A DNA stretch of 64,000 nucleotides from Maridesulfovibrio frigidus DSM 17176 (GCF_000711735.1 NZ_JONL01000001.1:372001-436000), one strand, 5' to 3'. Shown: positions 44,601 through 54,010, numbered from the stretch's first letter. The notes: a model not told the origin generated them from the letters alone. Program-made: numbers and translations.

Positions 44601-45689
44601 ATGGCAGAAGAAAAAACACGCGTACTGCATCTATTGTCCTCCCTTGGACTTGGAGGCACAGAAAAGGTGATGCAATCATTTGTATTCAACCTTAATAAAG
44701 ACAAATTTCACGCGGCAGTGTTTTCTCCACAAAACGGCCCCAGGGCAAAACTCCTAAGACAAAACGGCATTGAAACTTTCATAGGGCTGGACCTGCTGCC
44801 ACTCTTGGAAAAATTCAAACCAGAGATTGTGCACATCCATCGCGCAGGGTGGGCTGAGCCTGGTTCTTTACGCCTTCTAAAACTTGCAAGAATCCCTGTC
44901 ATTGTCGAAACCAATGTATTCGGTCATCACGACCCGAGTCCTGATGCTAAAATAATTAGCCGCCATTTATTTGTTTCACACTTTTGCGCTGATAGATTTG
45001 AAAAAGTGAATTCTATTCCAGCAACTAAGCCACTTTATTCAGTTCTCTACAATCCGGTGGATACAGATTTTTTCGCAAAAAAATGCCCTGCTAGCCGGGT
45101 ATTTCCACCGAATATTTTCGGACGCATTTCACGAGCAGACTCAGGCAAATGGTCTAATTTGGCCCTTGATATATTGCCAAACTTAAGTGCCATGGTCACA
45201 AATAAAATTATCGAACCGTTCAGCTACAATATTATTGGCGGAATACCTGAGGCTGAAAAGTACGTTAAAGAGAATAGCTTCGACGGGTACGTAAATTTTC
45301 TTCCCCCCGTTTTAACTGACGCAGAGCTCTCTGAATTCTTTAATTCAATTTCTTTTCTTGCCCATGCAAATGATACAGGCGAATCTTTCGGTCTTGTTAT
45401 CGCGGAGGCAATGGCAGCAGGACTTCCCGTTATAACCCACCCATCTGAAGGATTAAAAGATAACGCACAGCTCGAACTAGTTGATCACGGAGAAACAGGA
45501 TTGGTTGCAAACGATGCTCAGGAATATGCCGAAGCCATTCGTTTTATAATGACCCACCCAGAAGAAGCCCGCATAATGGGTGAAAATGGAAGACTTAAAG
45601 CACAGAAATTATACAGAGCACAAACAATAGCGAAGAAGCTTGAGTCCACATACGTAGAGTTATTAAACATTAAAAGAAACATTTATTAA
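44601..45689 (+). CDS. Glycosyltransferase, GT4 family
   Basis: About 362 residues from the ATG at 44601; the frame begins at 44532, but MAEEKTRVLHLLSSLGLGGTEK is the typical GT4 N-terminus. It has two Rossmann-like halves, with HIHRAGWAEPGSLRLL in the first and the donor-binding ESFGLVIAEAMAAGLPVI (E-x7-E) plus GETGLVANDAQEYAEAI in the second. Transfers a sugar from a nucleotide donor with retention. It lies just behind the flagellar genes and is followed 1 bp later by a second transferase-like gene, so flagellin glycosylation is the most likely job, by position only. Confidence 0.85.
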   Translation: MAEEKTRVLHLLSSLGLGGTEKVMQSFVFNLNKDKFHAAVFSPQNGPRAKLLRQNGIETFIGLDLLPLLEKFKPEIVHIHRAGWAEPGSLRLLKLARIPVIVETNVFGHHDPSPDAKIISRHLFVSHFCADRFEKVNSIPATKPLYSVLYNPVDTDFFAKKCPASRVFPPNIFGRISRADSGKWSNLALDILPNLSAMVTNKIIEPFSYNIIGGIPEAEKYVKENSFDGYVNFLPPVLTDAELSEFFNSISFLAHANDTGESFGLVIAEAMAAGLPVITHPSEGLKDNAQLELVDHGETGLVANDAQEYAEAIRFIMTHPEEARIMGENGRLKAQKLYRAQTIAKKLESTYVELLNIKRNIY

Positions 45690-45690
45690 A

Positions 45691-46878
45691 ATGAAGCATG
45701 CTTTCGACATATACTCTGAACAGACGCTTTCATTTAAACTTGCGGGTCAAAAAAAATCTGAAGATTTTTTAGTAGATTGCGACATAGAACTTCTCGCAAA
45801 AAAGTGCTTAAGCTTCGCCAAGAAAGCAAATGCCTTAGCACTTATTATATTCGGAGCAGGAGATGGAAGCCTTGCAGAAAAGATTGCGATTTTAAAACCG
45901 CAGGAATTACGCTTAATAGTCTGCGACCTTTACCCAGAAGAAATTCAAAATATTCAGAAACGGAAAAAGTTTCTGGACACCACAGACAATACGCACTTAA
46001 TTGCCGACACCTCTATATGGGCGCACTTTCTACTTCTTCTGCAATATGGATTCACATCTGCAACAAGCCACTTAGTATTAAATCCCTGCATTCAGGGAGA
46101 CAGCAAAAAAAATCACCAGAATCTACAAAAACTGTTTTCAGGGTGTAAAAATGTTCTATTACCTGAGAGTAAAGATAACGGCATCAAAATTTCAGCCGGG
46201 GCTATTTTAAGTCCCGACGAACCGGACCTGGATTCATTCATTTCTTCATTTCCAGCGTGGCTGGAAGAGCTAGTACTAGTATGGGATTGCTCCGATGATA
46301 AAGAAATCCCCCTAATATCTTGCGATACAGGTCTAAAAATCGTAAACATCTGCCACAGATTAAATAACGATTTTGGAGCACAACGAAATATCATGTTAGA
46401 CTCCTGCAAAGGAGACTGGATCATTTATCTGGACGCGGACGAACGCTTTCCAGAGAAGCAGTGGGAGCAGTTAAAAAAGATTGCATCCTATAAAGACTGT
46501 GACGGCTGGTATTTCCCAAGAATGACGCTTTATCCAGATGCAGATCATTGCCGTATGGGATACGGACTTTGGCCGGACCTTCAACTCAGATTCTTTCGAA
46601 AAAGTGCCAAAACAAAATTTTTAAACAAAATTCATGAACGGTTAGCAGGGCTGGAAGGGCAAACGGGGCTTCTTGCAGAAGCACCCATTAAACATATAAC
46701 TCACCTGCTAAAAAACCGAACAGAGATAGAGGCGAAGTTAGCATCTTTCAATAAAGCCACTGCCGGCAGGTTTAACCACAAATTGGGATCTGAGCTTCCA
46801 CGGGTTGAAACTTCACTACTGGAAACAAAAAAAAACATTCCATTGCCACCTGTAATTCTTCCAAAAATAATTTTTTAA
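45691..46878 (+). CDS. GT2-type glycosyltransferase with unusual N-terminal domain
   Basis: 395 residues. The C-terminal half (from about 195) is GT2-like: FISSFPAWLEELVLVWDCSD, the donor-site region NNDFGAQRNIMLDSCKGDWI and IYLDADERFP (DxD), then FPRMTLYPD and a Trp/Arg acceptor region. The N-terminal 190 residues are not a GT fold; IIFGAGDGSLAEKIAILKP recalls the dinucleotide or SAM-binding loop of motility-accessory/maf-like proteins. Begins 1 bp after the GT4 stop. Likely acts with it, perhaps on flagellin. No terminator was seen after it. Confidence 0.75.
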   Translation: MKHAFDIYSEQTLSFKLAGQKKSEDFLVDCDIELLAKKCLSFAKKANALALIIFGAGDGSLAEKIAILKPQELRLIVCDLYPEEIQNIQKRKKFLDTTDNTHLIADTSIWAHFLLLLQYGFTSATSHLVLNPCIQGDSKKNHQNLQKLFSGCKNVLLPESKDNGIKISAGAILSPDEPDLDSFISSFPAWLEELVLVWDCSDDKEIPLISCDTGLKIVNICHRLNNDFGAQRNIMLDSCKGDWIIYLDADERFPEKQWEQLKKIASYKDCDGWYFPRMTLYPDADHCRMGYGLWPDLQLRFFRKSAKTKFLNKIHERLAGLEGQTGLLAEAPIKHITHLLKNRTEIEAKLASFNKATAGRFNHKLGSELPRVETSLLETKKNIPLPPVILPKIIF

Positions 46879-46968
46879 AAAGGTTCAGGCACAATTGCCA
46901 TTGCCTTACAATATAAAATTTATTAGATCTGACCAAACTATTCAGACAATTAGCTTTAAGGAAATAAT

Positions 46969-48009
46969 ATGAAAATGATTTGCCCAGAATGTAATTTCGC
47001 AAGCGAAATTCCTGATGACAAGATTCCAGCAAAGGCCCAGCTTGCCACCTGCCCTAAATGTCAGATTAAATTTCGCTTTAGAAATTTAGATCCCGACGAG
47101 AACGAAGAGCAGCAAATAGAGACTCCGCAGGAGAGCCAGGTACAGCCTGTTCAATCTCAGGAAAACTCCACCGGTGATGGGTTCCCTACACAACAAGCTC
47201 CGGCTGATACCAGCCTGACAAATTTGCAGGTTACACCTGAAATAGAACGTGGCAATTATTCACAGGCGCATGAGCAAACTCAGGACAAAGACGAAAAATC
47301 CGACATATGGAAAAGCCTTGGATCCATGTCTCCTGAAGAAAATGAAATAAATGACGACACTGAAGCAGGATACGAAGAAACTTCCGGCAGCGAAATTCCA
47401 TTTGAAGTCATGGAGAAATACGGATTTATTCCTTCATTTTTTCTGACAATCAAAAAAGTTATCATGTCCCCCAATGCTTTTTTCACCGACATGCAGCTTA
47501 ATGGTTACCTTAAGCCTCTTCTTTTCGTATGCCTCATAATGGTACTCCAAGGAATTTTCAGCTATATCTGGACATTAACAGGAGTTATCCCAGATGTGGG
47601 ACCTCAATTAGGGGAAATATTAGACCCCTCAATGTCAGGTGGAACCGCTGCTCTTGAGAGTAATACTGCAATGTTACTTTTACTGATTTACCCATTTGCA
47701 GCCTCTGCTGCGATATTCCCCGTAGCCGGAATTACTCACATAATGCTTTTAACTTTAGGAGCAGGCGAGCGTGGCTATCAGGCAACATTTAGAGCGACAA
47801 CGTATTCATACGCTCCGCTAATATTTTGCATGGTCCCAGTTGTTGGAGAGATGATAGGAACAATGGCAGCCTTCGTCATTTCTATTATTGCTTACAAGTG
47901 CATTCACAACACTTCTCTCCTGCGAGTTGCCATAGCACTCATAATGCCAATGATATTGCTATTTGCTCTCGTTGGACTGTTAATAGGATTCGACCAACCG
48001 ACACTTTAA
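46969..48009 (+). CDS. Zinc-ribbon and Yip1-domain membrane protein
   Basis: 346 residues. An N-terminal zinc ribbon (MJ0042 type: Cys5-x2-Cys8 and CPKC at 34-37), an acidic Gln/Glu-rich disordered region (about 45-150), then five hydrophobic segments (from about 180: FVCLIMVLQGIFSYIWTLTG, AMLLLLIYPFAASAAIFPVAG, PLIFCMVPVVGEMIG) that match the Yip1 family. Function in bacteria is unknown. AAGGAAATAAT precedes the ATG. The next small gene begins 18 bp later, indicating a two-gene unit. Confidence 0.8.
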   Translation: MKMICPECNFASEIPDDKIPAKAQLATCPKCQIKFRFRNLDPDENEEQQIETPQESQVQPVQSQENSTGDGFPTQQAPADTSLTNLQVTPEIERGNYSQAHEQTQDKDEKSDIWKSLGSMSPEENEINDDTEAGYEETSGSEIPFEVMEKYGFIPSFFLTIKKVIMSPNAFFTDMQLNGYLKPLLFVCLIMVLQGIFSYIWTLTGVIPDVGPQLGEILDPSMSGGTAALESNTAMLLLLIYPFAASAAIFPVAGITHIMLLTLGAGERGYQATFRATTYSYAPLIFCMVPVVGEMIGTMAAFVISIIAYKCIHNTSLLRVAIALIMPMILLFALVGLLIGFDQPTL

Positions 48010-48027
48010 ATAGATGTAGGCGGATAT

Positions 48028-48363
48028 ATGTTTGGATGGATTAATGATCTTATTTCACAGACTAAGTACCGATTACGGTTAGCTAAAGAAATAAATCCAC
48101 AAAGTTTCAGAATTATGGCCAAAGAAATATCTGAGCTTGCTGATGCTTGCTCTCTGGTTTGCCAGCCAGAAAATGACCTCCTTAAGCGGGTGGAACAAAT
48201 TAAAATAGAAATGGAGCAACTAACTGAGCTTACAAAGCAACCTCAGTTCAAAAAGCTATCTACAGAAAGAAAACTGGAACTGCGTAAAAGTTTAAGACAG
48301 TCCAGAGAGCAAATTCTGGAGATGATGCAAATGGCCCCCTCCCCGACCAAACTACTTCAATAA
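48028..48363 (+). CDS. Small helical hypothetical protein
   Basis: 111 residues, almost entirely predicted helix and rich in Lys, Glu, Leu and Gln (RVEQIKIEMEQLTELTKQ, LELRKSLRQSREQILEMMQM). No signal peptide. GGCGGA upstream of the ATG and a terminator right at the stop support a real gene. Not recognised; co-transcribed with the zinc-ribbon/Yip1 protein, so a soluble partner is possible. Confidence 0.65.
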   Translation: MFGWINDLISQTKYRLRLAKEINPQSFRIMAKEISELADACSLVCQPENDLLKRVEQIKIEMEQLTELTKQPQFKKLSTERKLELRKSLRQSREQILEMMQMAPSPTKLLQ

Positions 48364-48398
48364 AAAAAGCGGTCCTTTTAGTTAAGGACCGTTTTTTT
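48362..48398 (+). terminator. Intrinsic terminator after the Yip1 unit
   Basis: Stem cggtcctt (48370-48377) with aaggaccg (48384-48391), six-base loop, A-run before and eight T after. Confidence 0.9.
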
Positions 48399-48513
48399 TA
48401 TACTTCCACCCCACCATGAACACAATACGGTACGAATATTGCTTTAAACAATAATGCGATATATAGTCAATTTTCAGACATTCTAAACAAAACCTTTCAC
48501 AAAGATATACAAA

Positions 48514-49704
48514 ATGAAAAAGTATCTCATCATACTGGTTTTGCTGTTATCAGCGTGCACCAAATTTGAACCTCAATTGGCAACGCAATCTATTTTCTAT
48601 GAAGATGCGAAAGTCCAGCTATCCCAGCTTATGGTATACTCCAGGCCGGAAAAACCACATTATGGTCCACTTTCAGCACTTTTCTATCCCTACCATGTCA
48701 CACAGAATATGAGTGATGGAAAAGATTGGGGAAAGTTGGTCGGTAAAAGTGTATGGCAAAACTGGACCAGTCTCCAAGTTTTCCCATCCATGGTTTTTGA
48801 CGAAAGGCTTGTTTATCATGGACTTGAGGATGCACTATTTACCGCCCGCTCCAGAGGATATGACTTAGTCGTTGTCGGATTTGTGCCGTACCTATATCTA
48901 GGTCATACGATTGACGATTCAGCAGCAACCATTCAAGTTAAAATTTATGAAACTAAGCACGGACAAATGGTTTGTTCATTTGAACAGTCGGGACGTATAG
49001 CGAAGAGAATGGATGATGACTTTATCATTATTAAACGCGAACACCGCATGCCAGATTCAGCCTTTTTCCAAATTATTCAGGAAATAGCAACAGACATGGC
49101 TGTACCTTTAACATCATGGGCAAGGTACGAAAACACCAATAAAGGTATAATCGCAGGACTTTCTACAGCCATGAAAGAGGCCGACAGACCGCAAATGCAA
49201 GCATATACACCTGCGCAACAAGGTTCTGATTCGACATCACGAAACGCCCCTTCTGGCAATGATGGAGCGATGGGAACACCTCCATCCGATCAACAAAGAA
49301 TGCAGGATATGTCGCAAGCGTCGAAGCAATCACCGACAACAGTATCCCCGCCACAAGCCAACTCTATTAATCTAGCAGTGCAATTTGATGTAAACTCGGC
49401 AAAAATCAAGCCTGAATCATACAAACTATTAAATGAATTAGGAAAAGCGCTAACCAGTGATAAGTTAAAAAACAAGAGTATTATAATCGCGGGTCATACG
49501 GATTCTGACGCAACAGCAGAATATAATTTGAAGCTGAGCAAAGACAGAGCAAATGGTGTGAAAAAATATCTCGTTAATAAGTTTCCGATATCAGCAACCA
49601 GAATTGCGACAACCGGATTTGGCGAATCTCGACCACTTGTTCCTAACAACACAAAATATAACAAACTTTTGAATCGACGAGTGCAAGTATCAATAACCCC
49701 GTAA
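48514..49704 (+). CDS. OmpA-family lipoprotein
   Basis: 396 residues. Signal peptide with lipobox LLSAC (Cys15). An N-terminal domain (about 20-215, with YDLVVVGFVPYLYLGHTIDDSAATIQVKIYE shown in part) of alpha/beta type, a Gln/Ser/Pro-rich linker (about 220-285), then an OmpA peptidoglycan-binding domain with FDVNSAKIKPESYKLL, AGHTDSDATAEYNLKLS and the Arg pair in LLNRRVQVSI. It should link the outer membrane to the cell wall. Own unit between two terminators; similar C-terminal architecture to flagellar motor or Tol-Pal type proteins, without further evidence. Confidence 0.85.
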   Translation: MKKYLIILVLLLSACTKFEPQLATQSIFYEDAKVQLSQLMVYSRPEKPHYGPLSALFYPYHVTQNMSDGKDWGKLVGKSVWQNWTSLQVFPSMVFDERLVYHGLEDALFTARSRGYDLVVVGFVPYLYLGHTIDDSAATIQVKIYETKHGQMVCSFEQSGRIAKRMDDDFIIIKREHRMPDSAFFQIIQEIATDMAVPLTSWARYENTNKGIIAGLSTAMKEADRPQMQAYTPAQQGSDSTSRNAPSGNDGAMGTPPSDQQRMQDMSQASKQSPTTVSPPQANSINLAVQFDVNSAKIKPESYKLLNELGKALTSDKLKNKSIIIAGHTDSDATAEYNLKLSKDRANGVKKYLVNKFPISATRIATTGFGESRPLVPNNTKYNKLLNRRVQVSITP

Positions 49705-49729
49705 TGATAATAACCAGCAAGACAGAACT

Positions 49730-49770
49730 CATCCCTCTTCGGTTTAGAACCTAAGAGGGATGTTTTTTTT
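49730..49770 (+). terminator. Intrinsic terminator after the OmpA-type lipoprotein
   Basis: Stem catccctctt (49730-49739) with aagagggatg (49753-49762), 13-base loop and eight T. Confidence 0.9.
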
Positions 49771-49931
49771 GGCCATTCTCTTTACAAACCAGCATTTCGT
49801 TCTTAAATAAAACATACATTTCAACGCATTAAACATATTAAATATTCTTATTAATTTCGACTTTTCCCCCGACTGCATTTGTGGTAATCCAGACCCTCAT
49901 TCAGTACGATTAATCGAAAATTTCACGAGTC

Positions 49932-49967
49932 GACGGAGCTTTTGCTAAAATTAGCAGACCCTTCGTC
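49932..49967 (+). promoter_or_regulatory. Hairpin in the long ahbC 5' region
   Basis: The 334 bp between the lipoprotein stop and ahbC hold the terminator above and about 265 bp of leader. Within it gacggag (49932-49938) pairs with cttcgtc (49961-49967, one G-U) around an inner tgcta/tagca stem (49943-49947, 49952-49956). No T-run follows. It could be a control element for heme synthesis or simply leader structure; I match it to no known riboswitch. Confidence 0.35.
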
Positions 49968-50038
49968 CCTGAAAATATTCGCTCTAACCCAATAACCTGG
50001 CACGGAAACAAATTTCCCGGCTAGTGAGGACTATTTAA

Positions 50039-51223
50039 ATGATTGGTATTTCAAAACTTTACTGTGGCGGTGTTGAACCTTCTGACGTTCTCCGTTACGG
50101 ACGCGATTCAGCAAAGCTTCCTTCTCACCTTCTTCAGTTTTCTAAAGATAAAAAACCTGTTGTAGTCTGGAATATGACTAAACGGTGCAACCTTAAGTGT
50201 GTTCACTGTTATGCTCAGGCTGTTGACCCTTCCGGTACGGATGAAATTTCAACAGAACAGGGTAAGGCCATCATTGATGATCTTGCACAGTTCGGCTCTC
50301 CAGTTATGCTTTTTTCAGGCGGAGAGCCTTTAGTCCGCAAGGATTTGATTGAGCTAGCTCATTACGCAGTCAGCAAAGGTATGAGAGCTGTTATTTCCAC
50401 AAACGGAACTCTCATCACCAAAGAAAAAGCTAAAGAACTTAAAGAAGTCGGCCTTTCCTACGTCGGGATATCCCTTGACGGCGGCGAAGAAACTCACGAC
50501 AAATTCCGTGGAGTTCCCGGCTCATTCAAAAAAGCTCTTGAAGGCATTAAAAACTGTCAGGAGCAAGGCCTTAAAGTTGGCGTTCGCTTCACACTGAACA
50601 AACGCAACTGGACAGAAGTTCCAACAATCTTCCAGCTTCTTAAAGAAATGGACATTCCAAGGGCATGTTTCTACCATCTGGTATATTCAGGCCGTGGTTC
50701 TGAACTGATCAAAGAAGATCTCAGCCACGAAGAAACCCGTCAGGTTGTTGATCTCATCATGGATGAGACCAGAGCTCTTGCTGACGCGGGCACTCCTAAA
50801 GAGATTTTGACTGTTGATAACCACGCTGACGGACCATACGTTTATTTGCGTATGCTCAAAGAAGATCCAGAAAGAGCGAAAGAAGTTCTCGAACTTCTCC
50901 AGTTCAACCAAGGCAACAGCTCCGGTCACGGAATCGGCTGTATCTCTTGGGACGGACAGGTTCATGCGGATCAGTTCTGGCGCAACCATACTTTCGGAAA
51001 CGTTCTTGAACGTCCTTTCTCCGAAATCTGGACCGATCCAAAAATTGAAATGCTTCACAAGCTTAAAGATAAAAAGCCTCACGTTGGCGGTAGATGTGCA
51101 GAATGTCGTTACCTTGACATCTGTGCAGGTAACTTCCGCGCAAGGGCTGAATCTTACTACGATGACATGTGGGCACAGGATCCAGCATGTTACCTCACCG
51201 ATGAGGAAATCAAAAAAGACTAG
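50039..51223 (+). CDS. ahbC: 12,18-didecarboxysiroheme deacetylase (AhbC, radical SAM)
   Basis: 394 residues. N-terminus MIGISKLYCGGVEPSD and the radical SAM cluster Cys50, Cys54, Cys57 in KRCNLKCVHC, then FSGGEPL and a C-terminal SPASM-like cysteine set (CISWDG, RCAECRYLDICAGNFRAR). This matches the AhbC group of the siroheme-dependent heme pathway of sulfate reducers, which removes the two acetate side chains to give Fe-coproporphyrin III. First gene of ahbC-hemB-ahbD-ahb-rpe, but with an intrinsic terminator behind it, so expression relative to hemB may be adjusted. Confidence 0.9.
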   Translation: MIGISKLYCGGVEPSDVLRYGRDSAKLPSHLLQFSKDKKPVVVWNMTKRCNLKCVHCYAQAVDPSGTDEISTEQGKAIIDDLAQFGSPVMLFSGGEPLVRKDLIELAHYAVSKGMRAVISTNGTLITKEKAKELKEVGLSYVGISLDGGEETHDKFRGVPGSFKKALEGIKNCQEQGLKVGVRFTLNKRNWTEVPTIFQLLKEMDIPRACFYHLVYSGRGSELIKEDLSHEETRQVVDLIMDETRALADAGTPKEILTVDNHADGPYVYLRMLKEDPERAKEVLELLQFNQGNSSGHGIGCISWDGQVHADQFWRNHTFGNVLERPFSEIWTDPKIEMLHKLKDKKPHVGGRCAECRYLDICAGNFRARAESYYDDMWAQDPACYLTDEEIKKD

Positions 51224-51282
51224 GTGCTGCCAACCTGTTGTTTACAGCAGACATATTGCAGTCGCCCAGACGACGATATAAT

Positions 51283-51322
51283 AATCCCGGCGGGCTTCTA
51301 TGAGGTTCGTCGGGATTTTTTT
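51283..51322 (+). terminator. Terminator or attenuator between ahbC and hemB
   Basis: 10-bp stem aatcccggcg (51283-51292) with cgtcgggatt (51308-51317, one G-T), 15-base loop and T-run. Located inside a gene series of one pathway, so partial read-through is likely. Confidence 0.82.
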
Positions 51323-51354
51323 ATAACTTTTCACCGTTAATTACGGAGAAAGCC

Positions 51355-52338
51355 ATGGTATTCGATTTTCATAGAGGACGTAGACTAAGACGCACACCAG
51401 TCATTCGCGACCTTGTTAGAGAAACAGTTCTAACTCCCGCAGACTTGATGATGCCCTACTTCGTCTCAGAATCAGACGATCCCGAGTTCAAGAAACCAAT
51501 TTCATCAATGCCCGGACAATATCAACTCAGCCTCAAACAGCTCGAAAAAACTGTCGGCCTAGCAGTTGAAAATGGACTGAAAAGCCTTATTCTTTTCGGA
51601 ATACCTGCGGAAAAAGATCCAGTTGGGTCGCAGGCATATGCTGATGAAGGCATTGTACAGCAAGCTGTAAAGATGATTAAGGCCAACTGGCCTGACCTTG
51701 TCGTTTGCACTGATGTCTGCCTATGTGAATTCACATCCCACGGGCATTGCGGACTTATTAAAGATGGTAAAGTTTTAAACGACCCAACCATTGAACTGCT
51801 CGCACAAGTTGCTCTCTCCCACGCAAAAGCTGGTGCCGATATCGTTGCCCCGTCAGACATGATGGACGGACGTGTTGCCGCCATTCGCGAAAAGCTGGAC
51901 GAGGAAGGATTCGAAGAACTTCCTATCATGTCATACGCTGTTAAATATGCATCCGCATACTACGGACCATTCCGAGAAGCAGCAGAAAGCGCTCCTCAGT
52001 TCGGTGACCGCAAGACTTACCAGATGGACCCAGCCAACGCGCGCGAAGGACTTCGCGAAGCTGCTGCGGATGTAATTGAAGGCGCAGATATACTTATGGT
52101 TAAACCGGCAGGACCGTATCAGGATGTTATCCGTATGGTTCGTGATTCTTTTGACCTACCTGTTGCAGCCTACCAAGTCAGCGGCGAATATTCCATGATC
52201 AAAGCAGCCGGAATAAACGGCTGGATTGACGAAAAAGCAGTCATGCTAGAATCTCTCATCGGCCTCAAACGGGCCGGAGCAGATTTAATTCTGACTTACT
52301 TCACCGAAGACGTACTAAAACACATGAGTAATAAATAA
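51355..52338 (+). CDS. hemB: Porphobilinogen synthase (delta-aminolevulinate dehydratase)
   Basis: 327 residues. Zinc-type active site [16 protein letters not shown], Schiff-base lysines in [15 protein letters not shown] and [10 protein letters not shown]. Condenses two 5-aminolevulinates to porphobilinogen, the entry to siroheme and heme. ACGGAGAAAGCC before the ATG. It sits between ahbC and ahbD, as in other Desulfovibrio heme clusters, and ends 1 bp before the ahbD start. Confidence 0.96.
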   Translation: MVFDFHRGRRLRRTPVIRDLVRETVLTPADLMMPYFVSESDDPEFKKPISSMPGQYQLSLKQLEKTVGLAVENGLKSLILFGIPAEKDPVGSQAYADEGIVQQAVKMIKANWPDLVVCTDVCLCEFTSHGHCGLIKDGKVLNDPTIELLAQVALSHAKAGADIVAPSDMMDGRVAAIREKLDEEGFEELPIMSYAVKYASAYYGPFREAAESAPQFGDRKTYQMDPANAREGLREAAADVIEGADILMVKPAGPYQDVIRMVRDSFDLPVAAYQVSGEYSMIKAAGINGWIDEKAVMLESLIGLKRAGADLILTYFTEDVLKHMSNK

Positions 52339-52339
52339 T

Positions 52340-53542
52340 ATGAGCGATACTAAAAATTCACATCCAGCTGGGCATCCCGGTGGACATCCTAAGGGTCACC
52401 CTGGCGGACACCCCGGCAAAACTGGCGGTCATCCAGGCGGACACCCCGGCGTTAACCCTATTCCTCAAAAAAACGCTGACGGTTCCCCTCCTCTTCGCTT
52501 AATCGCATGGGAAGTTACCCGTTCATGTAACCTTGCTTGTAAGCATTGCCGTGCGGAAGCCCACCCAGAGCCGTATCCGGGCGAACTTTCCACCGAGGAA
52601 GCAAAAGCTCTCATTGATACTTTCCGTGAAACCGGAAATCCAATCATTATTTTCACAGGCGGCGAACCTCTCTTAAGACATGACGTATTTGAATTGGTAG
52701 CATATGCTAAGTCTAAGGACCTGCGTTGCGTAATGGCTCCTAACGGAACCCTGCTCACCCCAGAAAACTCCGTTCGCCTTAAAGAAGTAGGAATCGAGCG
52801 CTGTTCGATTTCAATTGATGCTCTAAGCGCTGAACACCATGATGAGTTTAGAGGCGAAAAAGGTGCTTTTGACGCTTCAATGCGCGGCATTCAGTTCCTT
52901 AAAGATGCAGGCATCGAGTTCCAAATAAATACAACAGTAACTCGTAATAACCTTCATATGTTCAAAGATATTTTCAAGCTTTGCAAAGACCTTGGAGCAT
53001 CAGCTTGGCACATATTCCTGCTCGTTCCGACAGGCAGAGCTTCCGAGCTTGGAAATCAGGTTATCAGCGCGGAAGAATACGAAGAAGTGCTAAACTGGTT
53101 CTACGATTTCCAGAAAACAACAGACATGCAGCTTAAAGCGACATGTGCACCACACTACCACCGCATCCTGCGCCAGCGTGCAAAAGAAGACGGAATTCCG
53201 GTTAATTTTGAGAATTTCGGACTAGATGCTGTCAGCCGTGGTTGTCTTGGCGGAGTTGGATTCTGTTTCATATCACACACAGGACAAGTTCAGCCTTGCG
53301 GATATCTGGAACTTGATTGCGGAAATGTACGCGACATTCCTTTCCCGCAAATCTGGAGTAAATCTCAACAGTTTCTTAATCTCAGAAACCCTGCTGTCTA
53401 TGACGGCAAATGTGGGTACTGCGAATTTGAAAAAGTTTGTGGAGGCTGCCGCGCTAGAGCTGCAACCATGGAAGATAATTACCTCGGACCAGAGCCGCTG
53501 TGTTCATACACTCCAAAGAAAAAGCCTAAAAAGGAGTCCTAA
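52340..53542 (+). CDS. ahbD: Heme b synthase (AhbD, radical SAM) with His-Pro repeat N-terminus
   Basis: 400 residues. Residues 7-37 are a Gly/His/Pro tail with seven HP dipeptides at regular four-residue spacing (His8, 12, 16, 20, 24, 31, 35). Radical SAM cluster Cys63, Cys67, Cys70 in RSCNLACKHC, then FTGGEPL and a C-terminal SPASM-type cysteine region (CGYLELDCG, CGYCEFEKVCGGCRAR). Matches the AhbD group, which converts the two propionates of Fe-coproporphyrin III to vinyls, the last step of the siroheme-dependent route to protoheme. Starts 1 bp after hemB and is followed 0 bp later by the decarboxylase subunit gene (start overlaps its end region). Confidence 0.9.
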   Translation: MSDTKNSHPAGHPGGHPKGHPGGHPGKTGGHPGGHPGVNPIPQKNADGSPPLRLIAWEVTRSCNLACKHCRAEAHPEPYPGELSTEEAKALIDTFRETGNPIIIFTGGEPLLRHDVFELVAYAKSKDLRCVMAPNGTLLTPENSVRLKEVGIERCSISIDALSAEHHDEFRGEKGAFDASMRGIQFLKDAGIEFQINTTVTRNNLHMFKDIFKLCKDLGASAWHIFLLVPTGRASELGNQVISAEEYEEVLNWFYDFQKTTDMQLKATCAPHYHRILRQRAKEDGIPVNFENFGLDAVSRGCLGGVGFCFISHTGQVQPCGYLELDCGNVRDIPFPQIWSKSQQFLNLRNPAVYDGKCGYCEFEKVCGGCRARAATMEDNYLGPEPLCSYTPKKKPKKES

Positions 53543-54010
53543 ATGGACGCAGTAGATAAAAATATACTTGGAATAATCCAGTCTGGTTTCCCCATTGATC
53601 CTCGCCCCTATGCCGTAATTGGTAAAGAAGTGGGAATCAATGAAGATGAGGCTTTAAGTAGAGTTTGTAAGCTTAGAGAAGACGGAGTTATCCGCAGACT
53701 CGGAGCTAACTTCGGGTCACGCGAATTGGGCTGGAGATCAACTCTATGCGCAGCAAAAGTGCCAGAAGATAAAATCGAAGAATTTGCGGCAGAAGTAGGC
53801 AGACACAAGGGTGTAACTCACAACTATCTCCGCGAAAATGAATTCAATATATGGTTTACCTACATCGGGCCAGACTGGGACAACGTGTGCGAGACATTGC
53901 AGTCCATTACCGATAAAACCGGAATTAAAATCCTTAATCTGCCAGCAAGCACCATGTTTAAAATCAAAGTAGATTTTAAAATGGACAGCGACAGCACGGA
54001 GAAAAAATAA
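53543..54010 (+). CDS. Siroheme decarboxylase subunit (AhbA/AhbB, Lrp/AsnC-like)
   Basis: 155 residues. An N-terminal HTH of Lrp/AsnC type (DKNILGIIQSGFPIDPRPYA, VCKLREDGVIRRLGANF) and a C-terminal RAM-like ferredoxin fold (HNYLRENEFNIWFTYIG). The pattern FPIDPRPYA with IRRLGA is that of the NirDLGH/Ahb decarboxylase family, which decarboxylates siroheme rather than regulating genes. AhbA and AhbB form a heterodimer; which of the two this is cannot be told here, and the other subunit is not in the window. Starts directly after ahbD and shares one base (TAATG) with rpe. Confidence 0.85.
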   Translation: MDAVDKNILGIIQSGFPIDPRPYAVIGKEVGINEDEALSRVCKLREDGVIRRLGANFGSRELGWRSTLCAAKVPEDKIEEFAAEVGRHKGVTHNYLRENEFNIWFTYIGPDWDNVCETLQSITDKTGIKILNLPASTMFKIKVDFKMDSDSTEKK

